Positions 61,016-64,000 of a DNA stretch of 64,000 nt are shown here, piece by piece; the first letter of the stretch is position 1; each line of letters opens with the position of its first letter. The position numbers and the translations under genes were made by a program. The notes below the pieces were generated by a model. The model was not told where the DNA came from. It searched no databases and saw only the letters and a program-made list of their open reading frames with translations. The stretch comes from Carbonactinospora thermoautotrophica (GTDB lineage: Bacteria; Actinomycetota; Actinomycetes; Streptomycetales; Carbonactinosporaceae): positions 434,001-498,000 of the forward strand of contig NZ_JYIJ01000018.1 in assembly GCF_001543895.1 (NCBI RefSeq), read 5' to 3'.

Positions 61016-63216
61016 CCACGTCGCGTTCGGGCCGGCCCGAGCAGCGGAGCGGCCGTACCGGCAAGGCTTCTCCGCGTTCCGGTGACACGGGACGCCAGGC
61101 CCGGCCGCAGTCCGCTCCGACGTCCCGCACGGGCCTCCGTGCGGGACGTTCCTCGTTCGGGTCGGTGGCGAGCGGCAGCGGCGCGTCGCGCAGGGTGGTC
61201 AACGCCGGCGACGTCCGGCTGCTGCGGCCGAGCACCGCGCACGAGGCGCGCGCCGCGGCCCGCGGCGCGCGGAGAAGCCGCCGCCTGGACCTCGACCACC
61301 CCCGTCAGCCGGCGCCGCGCGGAGCCCGGTCCCGCGGCCGGTACCGCCAGCCGCCGCGCCGATCCAAGCGCCCGCCTCGCCGCCCGTCGACCATGCGGCT
61401 GGGCAACCCGGCCCACCGGCTGCGGATCATCCTGCTCGTGCTGGCGTTCGTCCTGTCGATCTTCGCCGGCCGGCTGCTCCAGCTGCAGGGCGTGGACGCC
61501 CCCCGGTACGCGACGCTGGCCGAGAAGGAAACGCTGACCGAAAAGGACCTGCCGGCCCCGCGCGGCCAGATCCTGGACCGCGATGGGATGCCGCTGGCGA
61601 TGTCGCTGCAGACGGTGGACGTCATCGCCAACCCCAAGCTCTGGCACGACCCGTGCGCGTGGCGGGAGCTCAGCAGGGAAAAGGTGTGCAAGACCGAGAA
61701 CGCCAGGGCCGACGCCGCGCGGGCGCTGCAGGGGCGGCTGCGCCAGCTGCAGGAGCGGGGCGCGGCCGATCTCGGCCGGCTGCTCCGGCGGGATCCCGCC
61801 CAGCTCGCCGCTGACCTGGCCCGCAACCCGAAGTCCCAGTACCGGAAGCTCGCGACCCAGGTCGATCCGCTCGTGTGGCGGAAGGTCCGCGCTCTGAAGC
61901 TGCCCGGGATCACCCGCGAGCCCGGGAGCGCCCGCTTGTACCCGGGTGGCGCGCTGGCTGCGAACGTGCTCGGGTTCGTGGACCACACCGGGCGCGGGCA
62001 GGGCGGCCTGGAGAAGGCGCTGGACCGCGTGCTGGCCGGCCGGAACGGCAAGCTCGTCTACCTGCGGACCGAGTCGGGGTGGGAGATCCCCACCGCCGGT
62101 GGCTTCCGGCGTGATCCGCAGCCGGGCGAGAACGTCCAGCTCACGATCGACCGGGACATCCAGTGGTTGGCTGAACAGGAGATCGCCGCCGGGGTCCGCA
62201 AGTGGCGGGCGAAGAGCGGCACCGTCGTGGTGATGAACGTCCGCACCGGTGAGATCCTCGCCATGGCCACCGCGCCGTCGTTCGACCCCAACCGGCTGGA
62301 CCAGGCCGACCCACGCAACCTCGGCAACCGGGCGCTGACCGAGGTCTACGAGCCGGGCAGCACCGGTAAGGTGATCACGATGGCGGCCGTGATCGAGGAG
62401 GGCAAGGCCCAGCCCACCGACCGGTTCCACGTGCCGCCCGCGATCGCGTGCGGCGGCCACGAGGTCCACGACCACTACTCGCACGGCTGGGAGCGCCTCA
62501 CGCTGAACGGCATCCTGGCGAAGTCCAGCAACATCGGCACGATCCAGGCCGCGGAGCGGATCGGCCCGGAGACGCTGTACCGGTACGAGAAGCTGTTCGG
62601 GATCGGGGAGCCGACCGGGATCGGCTTTCCCGGCGAGGCCAGGGGCATCCTGGAGCCGCCCGGGAAGTGGTACGGGAGCAAGCGCTGCGCGATCTCGTTC
62701 GGCCAGGGCATGGCGGTGAACGCCGTCCAGGTCACCTCGGTGTTCGCCACGATCGCGAACGGCGGGGTGCGCGTGCAGCCCACGCTGGTCAAGGGGTACG
62801 TCGACGCCGAGGGCCGCTTCCGCCCGGCGCCTGAGCCGAAGCGGACGCGGGTGGTGAGCGAGCAGACCGCGAAGACCGTGACGGCCATGCTGGAGTCGGT
62901 GGTGAGCGAGGACGGCACCGCGCCGGCCGCGCGGATTCCCGGTTATGTGATCGCCGGCAAGACCGGGACGGCGCAGAAGGCGGATCCGGCCTGCCACTGC
63001 TACAACGACAAGTACTACACCGCGTCCTTCATCGGGTTCGCCCCCGCGGACAAGCCGGAGCTGGTGGTGTCGGTGACCCTGCAGGACCCGCAGGGCTGGA
63101 TCGGCGGCGGCCGGACCGCGGCGCCGATCTTCCGGCAGGTCACGGAGTTCGCGCTGAAAACGCTCAAGATCCCCCCGTCCCGCTACCAGCCCGTCCGGCT
63201 GCCGCTCGAGTGGTGA
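61012..63216 (+). CDS. ftsI: Septal penicillin-binding protein (FtsI/PBP3)
   Basis: The 734-residue class B PBP crosslinks septal peptidoglycan. A long basic disordered N-terminus (1-130) precedes one membrane helix (about 136-157), a pedestal domain and the transpeptidase domain. The active-site motifs are in place: S450-T-G-K, S505-S-N and K650-T-G. LRTESGWEIPTAGGFRRDPQ leads into the catalytic part. The N-terminal extension is longer than in E. coli but normal for actinobacteria. The GTG overlaps ftsL. Confidence 0.95.
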   Translation: MTTSRSGRPEQRSGRTGKASPRSGDTGRQARPQSAPTSRTGLRAGRSSFGSVASGSGASRRVVNAGDVRLLRPSTAHEARAAARGARRSRRLDLDHPRQPAPRGARSRGRYRQPPRRSKRPPRRPSTMRLGNPAHRLRIILLVLAFVLSIFAGRLLQLQGVDAPRYATLAEKETLTEKDLPAPRGQILDRDGMPLAMSLQTVDVIANPKLWHDPCAWRELSREKVCKTENARADAARALQGRLRQLQERGAADLGRLLRRDPAQLAADLARNPKSQYRKLATQVDPLVWRKVRALKLPGITREPGSARLYPGGALAANVLGFVDHTGRGQGGLEKALDRVLAGRNGKLVYLRTESGWEIPTAGGFRRDPQPGENVQLTIDRDIQWLAEQEIAAGVRKWRAKSGTVVVMNVRTGEILAMATAPSFDPNRLDQADPRNLGNRALTEVYEPGSTGKVITMAAVIEEGKAQPTDRFHVPPAIACGGHEVHDHYSHGWERLTLNGILAKSSNIGTIQAAERIGPETLYRYEKLFGIGEPTGIGFPGEARGILEPPGKWYGSKRCAISFGQGMAVNAVQVTSVFATIANGGVRVQPTLVKGYVDAEGRFRPAPEPKRTRVVSEQTAKTVTAMLESVVSEDGTAPAARIPGYVIAGKTGTAQKADPACHCYNDKYYTASFIGFAPADKPELVVSVTLQDPQGWIGGGRTAAPIFRQVTEFALKTLKIPPSRYQPVRLPLEW

Positions 63217-63267
63217 CGCCGGAGCCGTTTGCTCACCAATCGGGCTCGGCCGGTAACCTCACACGCC

Positions 63268-64000
63268 GTGCCCCCCGACACACTACGACCTCGTGACGTG
63301 AAACCCCGGCGGTTGGCGGAGCTGACCCCCCTTCTCGGCTTACCAGAGCCCGTGGGGCCGGTTGGCGAGGTGCGGCTCACCGGGATCACCCACGACTCCC
63401 GGCAGGTTCGCCCCGGTGACCTGTACGCGGCCCTGCCCGGCCGCCGGTTCCACGGCGCCGACTTCGCGGCCGAAGCGGCCCGGCGGGGCGCGGTCGCGAT
63501 CCTCACCAGCCCGGACGGAGCCGAGCGGGCGCGGGCGACCGGCCTGCCGGTGCTCACCGTGCCCGACCCGCGCGCCCGGCTGGGGGAGGTGGCCGCGTGG
63601 GTGTACTCCGAGCCCGCGCGCGACCTGCTGCTGCTCGGGGTGACCGGCACCAACGGCAAGACCACCTGCGGATTCCTGCTGGAGTCCGGGCTGCGCGCCG
63701 GTGGGCATCGCACCGGGCTGGTCGGCACGGTGGAGACCCGCGTGGCCGGCCAGACGCTGCCCAGCGCGCGGACCACCCCGGAGGCGACCGACCTGCAGGC
63801 GTTGTTCGCGGTGATGCGCGAGCGCGGCGTGACCGCGGTCGCCATGGAGGTGTCCAGCCATGCGCTGGTCCTCAACCGGGTGGCCGGCGTCCGGTTCGAC
63901 ATCGCGGCGTTCACCAACCTCAGTCAGGACCATCTGGACTTCCACGCCGACATGGAGGACTACTTCCGGGCGAAGGCCATGCTCTTCACCCCTGAGCGGG
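63268..64000 (+). CDS. murE: UDP-MurNAc-tripeptide synthetase MurE, N-terminal part
   Basis: The first 244 codons are visible; the gene runs off the right edge. The N-terminal UDP-MurNAc-binding domain (EVRLTGITHDSRQVRPGDLY) is followed by the ATP loop GVTGTNGKTT (residues 124-133), TTPEATDLQ and MEVSSHALVLNRV. It adds the third stem-peptide residue, usually meso-diaminopimelate or LL-A2pm in these bacteria. The GTG at 63268 has no ribosome site, but TAACCT ends eight bases before it, so an internal leaderless promoter is likely. Confidence 0.93.
   Translation, partial: MPPDTLRPRDVKPRRLAELTPLLGLPEPVGPVGEVRLTGITHDSRQVRPGDLYAALPGRRFHGADFAAEAARRGAVAILTSPDGAERARATGLPVLTVPDPRARLGEVAAWVYSEPARDLLLLGVTGTNGKTTCGFLLESGLRAGGHRTGLVGTVETRVAGQTLPSARTTPEATDLQALFAVMRERGVTAVAMEVSSHALVLNRVAGVRFDIAAFTNLSQDHLDFHADMEDYFRAKAMLFTPER

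Overview
The window is high-GC DNA (about 70 percent or more in the coding parts, with many GTG starts) from an actinobacterium. The gene neighbourhood (pfk, trpEG, DAHP synthases, bfr, a PASTA kinase, thi genes, metF, mraZ-rsmH-ftsL-ftsI-murE) is the core-chromosome block I recall from Streptomyces and Streptosporangiales-type genomes. PknB/PASTA signalling, DUF3040, Rv2175c, SSI-like, SAV_6107-HEPN and ergothioneine genes point the same way. I cannot place it to genus from the sequence.

Left part (1-25 kb). A two-component pair (the kinase is cut by the window edge) is followed by glycerol uptake and phosphorylation (glpF-glpK). Next is a phosphofructokinase whose active-site residues fit the PPi-dependent type. 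Aromatic amino-acid supply follows: a fused anthranilate synthase under a textbook Trp attenuator, a class II DAHP synthase, and a second, class I-beta DAHP synthase behind what looks like a Phe/Tyr attenuator. A five-gene, lower-GC cassette of WXG100-like, YbaB-like and membrane proteins sits between trpEG and the class II enzyme. Then come bfd-bfr, a molybdopterin-fold protein, a LanC-like protein lacking its zinc ligands, an EamA transporter, endonuclease IV, a PASTA kinase and a TPP-riboswitch thiOSG operon.

Middle part (25-47 kb). This holds an FAD reductase, a Rv2175c-like protein with thiE, a decayed RNase next to an intact barstar, DUF427, a polyprenyl synthase, an XRE regulator, an SPW membrane protein behind tandem operator-like repeats, metF, a SIMPL protein, an SSI-type protease inhibitor, ArsC-like and YbaK-like proteins, and DUF6504 and HEPN proteins. 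From 37.7 to 39.5 kb there is decay: an internally deleted TnpB with its hairpin end, and a dinB remnant with three in-frame stops. Next to it lies an accessory catabolic operon: a GntR regulator with a palindromic operator, an aminotransferase, an MFS symporter, RidA and PxpABC (5-oxoprolinase).

Right part (47-64 kb). DUF3040 and a TgpA transglutaminase-DUF58-MoxR operon are followed by egtABCD (ergothioneine) with no egtE in view. The division and cell-wall cluster mraZ-(small ORF)-rsmH-ftsL-ftsI-murE runs off the right edge; its mraZ promoter carries four 10-bp-spaced MraZ boxes. Several genes and both attenuator leader peptides show a -10-like hexamer 6-8 bases before the start codon and no ribosome binding site, which fits leaderless mRNAs.
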